DNA of 64,000 nucleotides from Croceivirga sp. Lineage in GTDB: Bacteria > Bacteroidota > Bacteroidia > Flavobacteriales > Flavobacteriaceae. The translations under genes were made by a program, and so were the position numbers. Location: NCBI GenBank assembly GCA_028281025.1, contig JANQKR010000003.1, positions 62,001-126,000 on the forward strand, in the 5' to 3' direction. The notes under the pieces were generated by a model. It was given only the letters and a program-made list of their open reading frames with translations. It had not been told where the DNA came from and did not search any database. This document shows, one piece after another, positions 1 to 8,679 of this stretch (positions within the stretch are counted from its first letter, which is position 1; each line of letters begins with the position of its first letter).

Positions 1-71
1 TTATTGGCTATGATGGGTTTGATGACAACTTTGACTTTGATATTGCACTAGGTATACGGTACCAATTTTAG
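1..71 (+). CDS. C-terminal end of an outer-membrane beta-barrel protein (partial)
   Basis: Reading frame 3 is open from the window edge to a TAG stop at 69-71. The last 22 residues alternate polar and hydrophobic positions, are rich in Gly and Asp, and end in Arg-Tyr-Gln-Phe. A final Phe after an alternating strand is the usual C-terminal signature of a Gram-negative outer-membrane barrel, so this is probably the last strand of such a protein. The start lies outside the window, so no family can be assigned. A hairpin terminator follows within 25 bases, which supports a real gene end. Confidence 0.55.
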   Translation, partial: IGYDGFDDNFDFDIALGIRYQF

Positions 72-94
72 CCTTTTTGATTCCATTATATATG

Positions 95-119
95 AAGTGC
101 TCCCAGGAGCACTTTTTTT
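95..119 (+). terminator. Rho-independent terminator
   Basis: The arms AAGTGCTC and GAGCACTT form a perfect hairpin around a 4-base loop (CCAG), followed by a run of seven T. It lies just after the barrel gene that enters from the left edge and would separate that gene from the thioredoxin-like lipoprotein. Confidence 0.85.
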
Positions 120-164
120 ATGCCTTGCAATATCATTACCTTTGGACCAAATTTTAAATCAGTC

Positions 165-1277
165 ATGAAAAAATTTGTTGTAGGTCTTCTGATTACCGTT
201 CTTTTTGCGGCTTGTAATTCCACTCCCGAAGGTTATGTGCTCAATGGCGAATTGCGGGGGGATGTAGAGAATGGCACAAAGGTCTTTTTAAAAACTGCGG
301 ATTCCCTAAGAAGGGCATTGATAGACATTGATACCGCCACCGTGGAAAATGGGCAATTTACCTTTTTGGGCAATTCTGATGTTCCCCAAATGTATTATCT
401 TTTTGTTGATGGAATAAGGGGCAATTGCCCAATCATCATGGAAAATGGGGAAATCATCTTTAAAGCACAAATAGACAGTCTCACCTTTGCCGAAATAAAG
501 GGTACCCCACAAAACAATTTGTTTATGGATTATATGGAGGAATCCAGAAGATTGGGTTCCATGTCCAAAACAATGAACGATGATTTTAGGAAAGCCAGCC
601 TTGCCAAGGATACGGCTACTGTAGAGGCATTACGGGCCGAATATTTTGAACTGCAGGAAAGAGCAAAGGATTTTGAGCTGGATTTTGTTAAGGCGCATCC
701 AGATGCACTGATATCTGCCTTGATTTTAGAAAAAATAATGGCATCAAAAGTGCTGCCCTTTGATGAAGTTCAAAGCCTTTATGAAGCCCTTACCCCGGAA
801 GTTAAGAACTCCAAACCCGGGAAGCGCATGGAAAAAGAACTGGAAAAGGCAAAAACTACGGCCATAGGCACCAAAGCTCCAGAGTTTTCGGGACCTACGC
901 CCAACGGGGAACAATTGGCCCTGAACGATGTTAAGGGAAAATTGACCTTGATCGATTTTTGGGCCGCATGGTGCAAGCCGTGCCGGATGGAAAACCCCAA
1001 TATTGTCTCCGTCTATGAAAAATACAAGGATAAAGGACTTAATGTAGTTGGTGTTTCCCTAGATCGAAAAAAGGAAGACTGGATAAATGCCATAGAAAGT
1101 GACGGTTTGTCCTGGAACCATGTGTCCCATCTTCAATATTTTAACGATCCCATTGCACAGATGTACCAGGTAAATGCCATACCGGCTGCATTTTTATTGG
1201 ATGAAAATGGGGTCATTGTAGCCAAAAACCTCCGCGGGCCGGCCCTGGAGCAGAAAGTTGCAGAGCTTTTGAATTAA
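165..1277 (+). CDS. TlpA/ResA-like thiol-disulfide lipoprotein with N-terminal DUF4369 domain
   Basis: Predicted envelope thiol-disulfide oxidoreductase of 370 residues. The start at 165 is preferred over an in-frame ATG at 120 because it places a lipoprotein signal at the N-terminus (lipobox LFAAC, lipidated Cys17) and because the upstream ATG overlaps the terminator. Residues about 25-120 resemble the DUF4369 domain that precedes thioredoxin folds in many Bacteroidota proteins. The C-terminal 140 residues are an AhpC/TSA-thioredoxin fold with the redox motif WCKPC (Cys270 and Cys273) and the cis-Pro region near AIPAAF. The family reduces or exchanges disulfides in the periplasm, for example in cytochrome c maturation. 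The actual client cannot be read from the neighbours. Confidence 0.88.
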   Translation: MKKFVVGLLITVLFAACNSTPEGYVLNGELRGDVENGTKVFLKTADSLRRALIDIDTATVENGQFTFLGNSDVPQMYYLFVDGIRGNCPIIMENGEIIFKAQIDSLTFAEIKGTPQNNLFMDYMEESRRLGSMSKTMNDDFRKASLAKDTATVEALRAEYFELQERAKDFELDFVKAHPDALISALILEKIMASKVLPFDEVQSLYEALTPEVKNSKPGKRMEKELEKAKTTAIGTKAPEFSGPTPNGEQLALNDVKGKLTLIDFWAAWCKPCRMENPNIVSVYEKYKDKGLNVVGVSLDRKKEDWINAIESDGLSWNHVSHLQYFNDPIAQMYQVNAIPAAFLLDENGVIVAKNLRGPALEQKVAELLN

Positions 1278-1306
1278 AACAACATAAGTTCCAAATAAGA
1301 AAATTA

Positions 1307-1451
1307 CGTCATTTTGAGTGTTTTTGCGATAGCAAAAATGTATCGAAAAACCTGTATGCCAGCTGCAGGGCAGGCAAGTAATTTTCTTACAAAACCCTAA
1401 TTTCGATACAATTTTTCTTCATTTCATTACGAAAAACCACTCAATTTGACG
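1307..1451. repeat. Dispersed palindromic intergenic repeat, copy A
   Basis: The outer arms CGTCATTTTGAGTG and CACTCAATTTGACG are inverted (12 of 14 positions pair). Inside them a second pair, GTATCGA and TCGATAC, is also inverted. The same nested design occurs at 18599-18731 and 23695-23808, and the inner arms alone at 16353-16400. It lies between two convergent genes and has no coding capacity, so it may act as a hairpin terminator or be a relic of a non-autonomous mobile repeat. This copy is the most divergent of the three long ones. Confidence 0.7.
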
Positions 1452-1486
1452 GATTTTGGTCGATAAAAAATGATATCGAACTCACT

Positions 1487-3121
1487 TTAGAATTTATCTT
1501 GAACGTCATCAAAGTCTCCCGTCACCGTTGCTCCCTCTGCAATCTCAACGTCTCCAAAAATATTGATACGGGAATTATCGCCCAAAAATTCCAATCTGGC
1601 ATTTTCCCCAAGGATGAGGTCCCCATAAACCGTAAGATCTCCCTCTATCCTGACCGTAGCATTTTCGGCCAAAGAGAAGTTTCTCCTTCTATTGTTTCGT
1701 GCGGCAACCAGTGTTCCACGCAATTCAAACAAGGCATTGGCGCTTATATCCACGGCATTTCTGACCGTCCATGTACCGCATAGGAGCAATGCACCGTCAA
1801 CACTCATGTTCGATAGGCGTCGGGAACCACTGTAGGCCAGTTCATCCTGTGCCCCTACCCTAAGGTTTGCACTCCCCGAATATCTGGGGGTGTCCGCACA
1901 TCTCGCCGCCAAATCGTCCGAAGGTTTGTTCATTTTGATAATTTGCAGGCCCCTTTTTCCCGAAGCCGCAAAAATGTAATCCCCTCTGGAAGCTACATAG
2001 TTGATGGAACCTTGGAGTTCAATGATTCCAACGATGTCCACCCCCTCGTTATCTTCGGAAAGGCAGAGTCCTGCCCCACCATTTGCCATCAGCAATACGT
2101 CTTCATTTAGTGCGGTTGCATTGGTCACAATATTGGTTTGGGCAACTTCTGAAGGATTGATCGGAATGGGAACATGTTCGATTAATGCCCCCGTTGCGGT
2201 ATTATAGATTCCCGCTCCTTTTGAACCTTCCGCAACCACAACTTTCTCATCGGAGAAATCAAGGGTCCGTTTGTCCGCCAATCTAAAGTCGGAATCAATG
2301 GGAATCTGTCGGGTCTCAGCGAAATTGGCATCCAGGAAGCGTACCCCAAAACTGGCATCCAAAACTGCAATTTGGCCGTTGTTCATGGCCAGGGAACGTA
2401 AATCCGGATAAGGGGTTTCATTGGTAATCTCCAAACTGTTTTTATCAAATTCCGTGACATAGCCATCCCGGCCACTGGTCATGATGACCGAGCTTGGGGT
2501 AATGATAATGTCATTGGCCACAAATCCTTCCTGAAACCCATAGAATATGCCACTGGAAAGATTGAACCGCCCGTTGGAAACAGCAATTTTGGCCACAAAG
2601 GAGTTGGCAGAGGCGGTAACCGATTTTTCAGCATCCACACCACCGGCCGCATATACAAATCCATTGTCAAACTTTAAGGAATTGATATCCGCATTCAAAT
2701 AGTACAAACGTGAGGTAACCCTTGGTCGTAGGGGATCGCCAACATAAATAATATCGATACCGCCCACATAATCGGAATCAATGGTGTTATAGGACACATA
2801 CGCATAGTCCCCCACAATATGCACATGGGAAGCCGTTAAGTTTTCCCCACCGTTAAAGGAAGGGGGATTGACCTGTGCCACAAGGGTCAATGGATAATCA
2901 CCAGCTTGCTCGTCATTGGATTTGGACTGGACCCCAATGTTTTGGTCTTCTTCATAAATATCCAAAACCCCACTGTCATCGTAATTGATGCTGTTCTCCA
3001 ATACCGCTGTATTGGTTTCCATTTGAATATCATCCTCCCCATCCACAAAAACGGTGGTGGAATCGGAACAGGAAATCGAAAGAATAAGGGCGAAAAGACT
3101 GGGTAGTAGTATCCTTTTCAT
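1487..3121 (-). CDS. Secreted lipoprotein, predicted beta-propeller with C-terminal beta-rich domain
   Basis: A protein of 544 residues with a lipoprotein signal ending at Cys18 (SISC). Residues about 75-410 contain repeated short beta segments, such as VHIVGDYAYVSY, LKFDNGFVYAAGG and VASRGDYIFAASG, resembling LVIVD-type propeller blades. The last 120 residues carry regularly spaced short strands (ALFELRGTL, ATVRIEGDL, ARLEFLGDN, INIFGDVEI) that look like a small beta-helix. No catalytic motif was found. It is probably an exported surface or periplasmic scaffold or binding protein. It is convergent with the thioredoxin lipoprotein. The product is not recognised beyond this. Confidence 0.7.
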   Translation of the reverse strand: MKRILLPSLFALILSISCSDSTTVFVDGEDDIQMETNTAVLENSINYDDSGVLDIYEEDQNIGVQSKSNDEQAGDYPLTLVAQVNPPSFNGGENLTASHVHIVGDYAYVSYNTIDSDYVGGIDIIYVGDPLRPRVTSRLYYLNADINSLKFDNGFVYAAGGVDAEKSVTASANSFVAKIAVSNGRFNLSSGIFYGFQEGFVANDIIITPSSVIMTSGRDGYVTEFDKNSLEITNETPYPDLRSLAMNNGQIAVLDASFGVRFLDANFAETRQIPIDSDFRLADKRTLDFSDEKVVVAEGSKGAGIYNTATGALIEHVPIPINPSEVAQTNIVTNATALNEDVLLMANGGAGLCLSEDNEGVDIVGIIELQGSINYVASRGDYIFAASGKRGLQIIKMNKPSDDLAARCADTPRYSGSANLRVGAQDELAYSGSRRLSNMSVDGALLLCGTWTVRNAVDISANALFELRGTLVAARNNRRRNFSLAENATVRIEGDLTVYGDLILGENARLEFLGDNSRINIFGDVEIAEGATVTGDFDDVQDKF

Positions 3122-3270
3122 AACATGTAGGCTTTACTAAGTTTAGGTGCTACTGTAACGAACACCTGTCCCGTATGTTATGTGAATTGTAGTGATTTTT
3201 CGATAAAATGCAGCTTTTTATTGAATTATTCTCAATAAATAAGAATATTCTTACAAATAAATGTAACGAT

Positions 3271-3921
3271 TTATAGTTTTCCCGCTTTCTCCAAAACGAA
3301 AAGAATAATTATGGGTACTGCCAATAAGATGACCATTAACGTATCCGTTGCCAATAATGAAGGCCTAAAGATCAAGGTAGTCACGTACCCCCCTATTGCC
3401 CCACCAAAATGGGCGCTATGACCAATATTGCCAATCCTGCTTTTCATTCCATAAATGGAATACAACAAATAGCCGATACCCAACACATAGGCCGGTAATG
3501 GAATTGGTATGAACATAATCCCCAAACGCATATCCGGTTGTAATAAAATAGCAGCGTACAGAATACCCGTAACAGCGCCACTGGCCCCTACCGCACTGTA
3601 GTAGGGTTCGTCCTTATGGAAAAACAAGGCCAAAAGGCTGCCCGCAAGCAGACTGATGAAATACATGATCACAAACTTGGAAGGGCCAAACCAGGTGATG
3701 ACCACATTGGCGAAAAAAAATAGGGTAATCATGTTGAACAGCAAATGGGAAAAATCCACATGCAAAAAACCGGAAGTAACCGTGCGTTCACGTTGCCCTG
3801 CATTTACGGCACCAATACTGAACTTGTAGCGTTCAAAAAAAGCACGATCGTTAAACCCTTTTACAGATACGAGAAAATTGGCGGCAATAATGGCTATGGT
3901 AGCCATATGCAAGTTGTACAT
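3271..3921 (-). CDS. Rhomboid family intramembrane serine protease
   Basis: 216 residues with about six membrane segments. The family cleaves transmembrane substrates inside the bilayer. The catalytic Ser114 lies in GASGA and the catalytic His171 in SAHFGG; the conserved HVDFSHLLFN segment (residues 54-63) is in the first loop, as usual for the family. A second in-frame ATG at 3906 is possible, but the longer form gives a first membrane segment of normal length. The gene is divergent from the acyltransferase, with only 51 bases between them. The substrate is unknown. Confidence 0.88.
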   Translation of the reverse strand: MYNLHMATIAIIAANFLVSVKGFNDRAFFERYKFSIGAVNAGQRERTVTSGFLHVDFSHLLFNMITLFFFANVVITWFGPSKFVIMYFISLLAGSLLALFFHKDEPYYSAVGASGAVTGILYAAILLQPDMRLGIMFIPIPLPAYVLGIGYLLYSIYGMKSRIGNIGHSAHFGGAIGGYVTTLIFRPSLLATDTLMVILLAVPIIILFVLEKAGKL

Positions 3922-3948
3922 GATTGACGGTTTGGCCGTAAATATAGC

Positions 3949-3956
3949 TATATTTG
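3949..3956 (+). promoter_or_regulatory. Bacteroidota -7 element (TATATTTG) upstream of the acyltransferase
   Basis: TATATTTG matches the TAnnTTTG consensus of the Bacteroidota primary sigma factor, with a TTG 22 bases upstream as a possible -33 element. It would start transcription about ten bases before the ATG at 3973, a short leader typical of these organisms. Confidence 0.6.
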
Positions 3957-3972
3957 ACCATTCAAATTATGT

Positions 3973-4881
3973 ATGCAATTACTGGTTTATCTCTTGGCAT
4001 ACCCCCTGCTGTGGTTGGTTTCAAGACTTCCATTCGGCTTATTGTACTTCATCTCGGACGCGTTGTACCCCTTGATTTACAACGTCATCGGTTATCGTAA
4101 AAAAGTGGTGCGTGAAAACCTATCCCTGGTCTTTCCCGATAAGACCCCATCCGAACACCTTTCCATTGAAAAGGGCTTCTTTAAACATATGTGCGACATG
4201 TTTCTCGAAATGGTAAAAACCATTGGCATATCCAATACCCAATTACAAAAAAGATTTGTTTTTACCAATTTGGAAGTCTTGCACCAACTTGAGGAAAAGG
4301 GCAAAAGTGTCATGCTGATGTTTCCCCATTATGCAAGCTGGGAATGGGTCATTGCACTCGATGCCCATATCAAATCCAAAGGTTATGCCATTTATTTGCC
4401 CATTCAAAACAAATATTTCGACAAATTGGTCAGGGATATTCGGGAAAAATTTGGTACTACCTTGATCACTACAAAAACAACAAGGGCCATTGTCTCCAAA
4501 AACAGAAAAGAAGGGCAATTAAGCATGTACGGTATTTTAAGCGATCAATCCCCTATGATCAGTAAGGCACAGCATTTTACGGATTTTATGGGAATAACCG
4601 TTCCCGTGCATGTTGGTGCCGAGGACTTGTGCAAAAATCTGGATTTGCCGGCCGTATATTTAAAAGTAACCAAAAGGAAACGGGGCCATTACGAGGGTAG
4701 TTTTAAGTTGCTGGCGGAACATCCCAGGGATTATACCGATTTTGCAATTACGGATATGTTTTTAAACGAGGTGGAACAATCCATACGGGAAAAACCTGAA
4801 TTTTACTTTTGGACACATAAGCGATGGAAGCATCGGAATAAAGTTCCGACAAAATACCTGGACATTTCCAAAAACCAGTGA
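3973..4881 (+). CDS. Lipid A biosynthesis-type lysophospholipid acyltransferase (LpxL/HtrB-like)
   Basis: 302 residues, membrane-associated. The family transfers a fatty acyl chain from acyl-ACP to lipid A precursors at the inner face of the inner membrane. An N-terminal hydrophobic anchor (residues 2-28) precedes the catalytic HX4E motif HYASWE (His119, Glu124). Length and motif placement agree with LpxL-type enzymes. The downstream alpha/beta hydrolase begins one base after this gene's stop codon, so the two are probably co-transcribed. Whether the acceptor is lipid A or another envelope lipid (many flavobacteria make ornithine or sulfonolipids) cannot be told from sequence. Confidence 0.85.
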   Translation: MQLLVYLLAYPLLWLVSRLPFGLLYFISDALYPLIYNVIGYRKKVVRENLSLVFPDKTPSEHLSIEKGFFKHMCDMFLEMVKTIGISNTQLQKRFVFTNLEVLHQLEEKGKSVMLMFPHYASWEWVIALDAHIKSKGYAIYLPIQNKYFDKLVRDIREKFGTTLITTKTTRAIVSKNRKEGQLSMYGILSDQSPMISKAQHFTDFMGITVPVHVGAEDLCKNLDLPAVYLKVTKRKRGHYEGSFKLLAEHPRDYTDFAITDMFLNEVEQSIREKPEFYFWTHKRWKHRNKVPTKYLDISKNQ

Positions 4882-4882
4882 A

Positions 4883-5737
4883 TTGAAAATTCAAATCCAA
4901 GAAAACCTTTTTTTGAGGCTTCTGTTGCTGGGATGTATTTTGCTTTTAAACTCCTGTTTTACCATGCGAACTTCCCCAAGAAAGACCAAACTATTTTTTG
5001 CTGAAAGGAACATTGCCTTTATCGATTCCACGGTACGGATTAAAAATCGCACCATACGTTATATACAGACCGGGAATACGGACAAACAGACCCTAGTTTT
5101 CGTTCATGGCTCACCGGGAAGCTGGGATGCTTGGAAATCATACCTTAGTGATACCGTCCTGCTCAAACACTTTAGGATGATTGCCCCCGATCGTCCCGGT
5201 TTTGGGTTCAGCAATTTCCGGAAAAGCTCAAATTTGGATGAACAGGCCCTATTGTTAAATGCGCTTATCGGCCAACTTAAGAATGGGGAAGTCACCACTT
5301 TGGTAGGGCATTCCTATGGAGGGCCTTTAATTGTAAAAATGGCCCTTGAAAACCCCAATCTGTTCCATAACCTATACATTCTTGCGGGTGCTGTGGATCC
5401 AGAAGCCGAAAAACCCGAAAAATGGAGAAAGCCCCTAACCTGGGTTCCTTTGAAGTATTTGGTCCCGGGGGCCCTAAAACCTTCCAATGATGAGATTTGG
5501 ATGCTAAAAAAAGATTTGTGGAACATGAAACCGGGATTGGCCGCCTTATACCAAAACACCGTTATTATCCACGGCACCAATGACAAATTGGTTCCCTACA
5601 GCAATGTGGATTTTATGCAAAAGGAATTTGTGAACGTCTCCAACCTGGAAGTCATCCGAATTGAAGATGAAAACCATTTTATCGTATGGAACCGCGAAGG
5701 GTTGATCAAAGAAAAACTATTGGATTTGGTCAAATAG
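4883..5737 (+). CDS. Alpha/beta-hydrolase lipoprotein
   Basis: 284 residues starting at a TTG codon, with no better ATG before the signal. The N-terminus is a lipoprotein signal ending at Cys25 (LLNSC). The alpha/beta-hydrolase fold is clear: oxyanion segment HGSPGSWDAW, nucleophile elbow GHSYGG (Ser144), acid HGTNDKLVP (Asp234) and ENHFIVW (His265). The complete triad implies an active esterase or related hydrolase in the envelope. It directly follows the acyltransferase gene, which suggests a lipid- or ester-related substrate, but this is inference from position. Confidence 0.85.
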   Translation: MKIQIQENLFLRLLLLGCILLLNSCFTMRTSPRKTKLFFAERNIAFIDSTVRIKNRTIRYIQTGNTDKQTLVFVHGSPGSWDAWKSYLSDTVLLKHFRMIAPDRPGFGFSNFRKSSNLDEQALLLNALIGQLKNGEVTTLVGHSYGGPLIVKMALENPNLFHNLYILAGAVDPEAEKPEKWRKPLTWVPLKYLVPGALKPSNDEIWMLKKDLWNMKPGLAALYQNTVIIHGTNDKLVPYSNVDFMQKEFVNVSNLEVIRIEDENHFIVWNREGLIKEKLLDLVK

Positions 5738-5818
5738 TGTCGTTTTTGTCGAATTCGTCTTGAGTTCATCGAGTAAGCTATTACAACGTAGTTCCGACTC
5801 AACTAAAAAATAGACGCT

Positions 5819-6280
5819 ATGAAAAGAGTATTCGTATCCCTGGTAATGACTTTGACCTTATCCACCGGCCTTTTTTCGCAGACATTCAATTCCATACCCA
5901 TGGACTGGGAAATCTCCCAATTGCCAAACGGTTGGTATAAATTTAAGCTTGATGGTGTAGCCTTTGACGTGGAAGTTGAATTCGGAAAATACAAAAAGGG
6001 AAATATTAGCTGGTTGGATGGCAGTACCTATTCCGGAGATCTGAACGGTGTTCATATCACTGGAAAAGGAAGCTATACTTGGCCGGACGGTTCCCAATAC
6101 CAAGGCAGCTTTAGAAGGCATCAACGCCATGGCAAAGGTTCCCAGATCGCCAAGGATGGTTCCAAATGGAGCGGTAAATGGAAGAACGACCAAAAAAATG
6201 GCAAGGGTACAACCTTCGATACTAATGGAGCCATAGTACAATATGGTGTTTGGGGAGCTGGTCAACTTCTGGAGAAATAA
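5819..6280 (+). CDS. Secreted MORN-repeat protein
   Basis: 153 residues with an N-terminal signal peptide (cut after about residue 20, FSQ). After a short unique region there are three to four MORN-type units with the core YxGxxxxxxxxGxGxxxxxDG: STYSGDLNGVHITGKGSYTW, SQYQGSFRRHQRHGKGS and SKWSGKWKNDQKNGKGT. MORN repeats form a beta-strand array that usually mediates lipid or protein contacts and are common in exported Bacteroidota proteins. No enzymatic domain is present. Function unknown. Confidence 0.8.
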   Translation: MKRVFVSLVMTLTLSTGLFSQTFNSIPMDWEISQLPNGWYKFKLDGVAFDVEVEFGKYKKGNISWLDGSTYSGDLNGVHITGKGSYTWPDGSQYQGSFRRHQRHGKGSQIAKDGSKWSGKWKNDQKNGKGTTFDTNGAIVQYGVWGAGQLLEK

Positions 6281-6398
6281 GGGTTGGTAATGATCAGCAG
6301 GAAGACGTTGGCAGTTGCATACGTTATCGAAGTGATATATGATATTTCTGGGAACAGTTCAAGTGACATTCCGTATCTTGATGACCTAATCCGTTTCA

Positions 6399-8066
6399 AT
6401 GAAAGATATCGATATTGCCCGCCAAGTGGATTTAAAGCCCATTACGGCCATTGCGGAAAAGTTAGGTGTTCCTGTTGCGCAAATTGAACCTTATGGTAAG
6501 GATAAGGCCAAGATTCCAGTAGAGCTGATAGACCAGGACAAAGTGGGACAATCCAACTTGATCCTGGTTTCTGCCATTTCCCCTACTCCTGCAGGTGAAG
6601 GAAAGACCACCATGTCCATTGGTCTTACCGAAGGCCTGAACCGGTTGGGGAAAAAAGCGACCGTAGTACTTCGGGAACCTTCGTTGGGGCCGGTATTTGG
6701 AATCAAAGGAGGGGCTACCGGTGGGGGCTATTCCCAAGTGTTGCCCATGGAGGACATCAACCTTCATTTTACCGGGGATTTTGCGGCAATTGAAAAAGCC
6801 CACAATCTATTATCTGCATTGATTGACAACAATATCCAAAGTAAAACGGCTTCCTTAAACCTGGATCCCAGGACCATTTCATGGAAACGGGTTGTGGATA
6901 TGAACGACCGATCCTTGCGCCACGTAATCGTTGGTCTGGGAGGAACAGCTTCGGGAATTCCAAGGGAAACCGGATTTGATATCACGGCAGCTTCTGAAAT
7001 CATGGCCATCCTTTGCCTGGCAAACGATTTGAAGGATCTTAAAAAGCGTCTCGGTTCCATTTTTGTTGGCTACACCTTTGATGGACAGCCCCTTTATGCC
7101 AGGGATTTGAAAGCCGAAGGGGCCATGACCGTACTGCTTAAAGACGCCATAAAGCCCAATTTGGTTCAGACCATTGAAGGAAATCCGGCCATTATCCATG
7201 GGGGGCCGTTTGCGAACATCGCCCAAGGGACCAACTCGGTTATAGCCACCAGAATGGGAATGACCTTTTCGGAGTATACGGTGACCGAAGCCGGTTTCGG
7301 GTTCGATTTGGGTGCCGAAAAGTTCTTTGACATTAAGTGTCAAAGTGCGGGACTTTCTCCTAAGGCAGTGGTATTGACCACCACCATACGCGCATTGAAA
7401 TATCACGGTGGGCAGGCCTTGACCGATTTAAAGGAACCCAACACGGAAGCACTTCAAAAAGGGATTTCCAATTTGGAAAAGCATGTGGAGAACATTAAAC
7501 AGTTCAATGTGGAGCCCATTATTGCCATTAATCGTTTTGTCACCGATAGCGATGATGAAATCGCCCTTATTCAATCAACGGCAAAGGCGTTGGGGGTCCG
7601 CGTATCCTTAGCCGAGGTTTGGGCAAAAGGCGGCGAAGGCGCATTGGATTTGGCAAAAAATGTGGTGGAGGTGTGCCAAAGGGCAACTACTGCATTTACA
7701 CCTATGTATGATTGGAAGGATTCCATCATGGCCAAAATTGAAAAAATTGCCACTTCCATCTATGGCGCAGAGCATGTGGATTACAGTGTACAGGCAAAAA
7801 AGGACCTCAGAAAAATCAAGAATTTGGGGTTGGAGCATTTGCCCGTTTGTATTGCAAAGACCCAAAAATCCCTCTCGGACAATCCCAAACTATTGGGAAG
7901 GCCCAAAGATTTTATTATTACCGTTCGTGAAATTGAGATTGCCGCTGGTGCGGGATTTGTAATCCCCATTACTGGAAATATCATGCGGATGCCCGGATTG
8001 CCCGCTAAACCAGCATCAGAACATATTGATATTGATAACGAGGGAAATGTTTCAGGTCTATTTTAA
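6399..8066 (+). CDS. fhs: Formate-tetrahydrofolate ligase
   Basis: 555 residues, full length for this family. It makes 10-formyl-tetrahydrofolate from formate, tetrahydrofolate and ATP in cytosolic one-carbon metabolism. The ATP-binding P-loop-like segment SPTPAGEGKTT lies at residues 61-71, and the family signature GIKGGATGGGYSQV follows at about 107-120. The C-terminal ITGNIMRMPGLP is also characteristic. The ATG at 6399 gives the expected N-terminus (MKDIDIARQ). The 118 bases upstream contain no convincing structured leader. Confidence 0.96.
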   Translation: MKDIDIARQVDLKPITAIAEKLGVPVAQIEPYGKDKAKIPVELIDQDKVGQSNLILVSAISPTPAGEGKTTMSIGLTEGLNRLGKKATVVLREPSLGPVFGIKGGATGGGYSQVLPMEDINLHFTGDFAAIEKAHNLLSALIDNNIQSKTASLNLDPRTISWKRVVDMNDRSLRHVIVGLGGTASGIPRETGFDITAASEIMAILCLANDLKDLKKRLGSIFVGYTFDGQPLYARDLKAEGAMTVLLKDAIKPNLVQTIEGNPAIIHGGPFANIAQGTNSVIATRMGMTFSEYTVTEAGFGFDLGAEKFFDIKCQSAGLSPKAVVLTTTIRALKYHGGQALTDLKEPNTEALQKGISNLEKHVENIKQFNVEPIIAINRFVTDSDDEIALIQSTAKALGVRVSLAEVWAKGGEGALDLAKNVVEVCQRATTAFTPMYDWKDSIMAKIEKIATSIYGAEHVDYSVQAKKDLRKIKNLGLEHLPVCIAKTQKSLSDNPKLLGRPKDFIITVREIEIAAGAGFVIPITGNIMRMPGLPAKPASEHIDIDNEGNVSGLF

Positions 8067-8147
8067 GATAAATGAAGCAAAGTTGGGCCATGGCATTTTG
8101 GTCCATTGCCTATTCGTAACGTTCGACATCATCTCTAAATGACACTC

Positions 8148-8678
8148 ATGAAAAATATCGTATCCCTATTTCTAGTACTACCCTTCTTTTTTCTACACGC
8201 CCAAGAAAGACAGGTATCGGAAGAAATCGTGGAATCCATAAAAAAGCAGGTTTGGATCCCTTTTATGGAAGCCTATGCGGACCTGGACGCGAAAAAACTA
8301 AAATCAATACATGCCGTGGATATCTTTCGTGTCACCATCGATCAAAATCAAGTACGGACCGGTGAAGCTTATCTGGATGAATTTGGTGGCTTTTTGGAGC
8401 AAGTAAAGAATCGTAAGGGCAAATTGGGAATTGCCTTTGCCATCTTGACCACTGCCATTGACAGTTCTGGTGATTTGGCCTATCAAACCGGATATTATGA
8501 GTTTAGTTCGCAAGGTGAAAATGACCAGAACCTAGTGGTTAGGGGATATGGCCATTTTAACGTTGGATTGCGAAAGACCAATGGGGTTTGGAAACTCTTT
8601 CTGGATTCGGACAAAAGAATCGATATCACCAAAGCTGAATTTGAAGGGCAGGAAACCGTATATCGGCTAGAGCCCTAA
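8148..8678 (+). CDS. Secreted SnoaL/DUF4440-like NTF2-fold protein
   Basis: 176 residues from the ATG at 8148; an ATG three codons upstream is also possible, but the signal peptide reads best from MKNIVS. After cleavage near HAQ the protein resembles the NTF2-like cone fold of the DUF4440/SnoaL type: an N-terminal helix with WIPFMEAYADLDAKKLKSIH, then curved sheet strands ending in GVWKLFLDSD. Such exported small proteins rarely have an assigned reaction. It lies between fhs and the convergent glmM with no tight coupling. Confidence 0.7.
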   Translation: MKNIVSLFLVLPFFFLHAQERQVSEEIVESIKKQVWIPFMEAYADLDAKKLKSIHAVDIFRVTIDQNQVRTGEAYLDEFGGFLEQVKNRKGKLGIAFAILTTAIDSSGDLAYQTGYYEFSSQGENDQNLVVRGYGHFNVGLRKTNGVWKLFLDSDKRIDITKAEFEGQETVYRLEP

Positions 8679-8679
8679 T

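Noticed and set aside
6284-6487. A 67-codon frame overlapping the start of fhs.
   Set aside because: It overlaps a well-supported gene out of frame and has no domain.
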